NCBI GenBank assembly: GCA_030528485.1
Contig: JAUMYU010000008.1
Coordinates: forward strand, 1-53,897
Origin: Comamonadaceae bacterium
GTDB taxonomy: Bacteria > Pseudomonadota > Gammaproteobacteria > Burkholderiales > Burkholderiaceae_C
DNA length: 53,897 bases
Reading direction: 5' to 3'
A program made the position numbers and the translations under genes. Shown here one piece after another: positions 53,897 through 53,897 of the stretch. The notes beneath the pieces were generated by a model. That model was not told the origin of the DNA and searched no databases. It worked only from the letters and a program-made list of their open reading frames with translations. Each line of letters begins with the position of its first letter. Within the stretch, counting starts at the first letter, position 1.

Positions 53897-53897
53897 T

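Noticed and set aside
53720..53897. Plus-strand frame open to the right edge
   Set aside because: It starts 15 bp after the YccS stop without an SD; the opposite-strand frame has a more protein-like composition. Neither is firm, so only the minus-strand frame is listed, with low confidence.

Overview
The window is chromosomal DNA of a GC-rich Gram-negative bacterium, most likely a betaproteobacterium of the order Burkholderiales and plausibly Comamonadaceae. The evidence is the outer-membrane inventory (MsbA, Mla system, type II secretion, RpoH with its family box), the mlaF-E-D-A-C gene order, an IPTL-CTERM-like sorting tail, and high G+C coding DNA broken by very AT-rich gaps. I see no rRNA, tRNA, CRISPR, prophage or insertion sequence.

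Layout. 0.1-6.2 kb: a symporter-fused hybrid histidine kinase, an Lrp/AsnC regulator divergent from an EamA exporter, and dapD (lysine/peptidoglycan precursor). 6.6-12.7 kb: a tightly overlapped surface-glycan export operon (ABC permease, Wzt-like ATPase, LpxL-like acyltransferase) followed by a large multi-pass membrane protein. 12.7-19 kb: recC translationally coupled to an OsmC-family gene, a candidate small RNA, and ilvA. 19-24 kb: msbA divergent from an RNase II-type exonuclease and a TonB-like gene. 24-28 kb, visibly less GC-rich: rpoH, a small membrane protein, a PpiC-type isomerase and a secreted protein of unknown family. 28.4-35 kb: a partial type II secretion locus gspL-M-N-D-E. 35-42.5 kb: a LapA-like protein, malonyl-CoA decarboxylase, an MCE lipid-transport operon with no ATPase, a Crp/Fnr regulator, and a Panacea-domain gene followed by an interrupted partner. 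42.6-46.8 kb: a BetT-type choline transporter and an autotransporter-like passenger with no barrel. 47.2-51.4 kb: the Mla phospholipid-transport operon, whose MlaD carries a TonB C-terminal domain. 51.5-53.7 kb: a YccS/FUSC transporter.

Much of the window concerns building and maintaining the envelope: lipid A and glycan export, two MCE systems, type II secretion, and periplasmic folding with the heat-shock sigma factor. The most striking non-coding feature is a family of about 13 AT-rich imperfect palindromes, roughly 75-95 bp each, lying in intergenic gaps across the window. They share terminal inverted arms (consensus ATTACAAATCAAAAGAAAA and its complement), and most share an asymmetric core (ATACCATCATGCC then AAAACAAGGT). 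The clearest protein novelties are the MlaD-TonB fusion, the barrel-less autotransporter passenger with a sorting tail, an LpxL-like acyltransferase lacking the acidic residue of its active-site motif, and the ATPase-less MCE operon.
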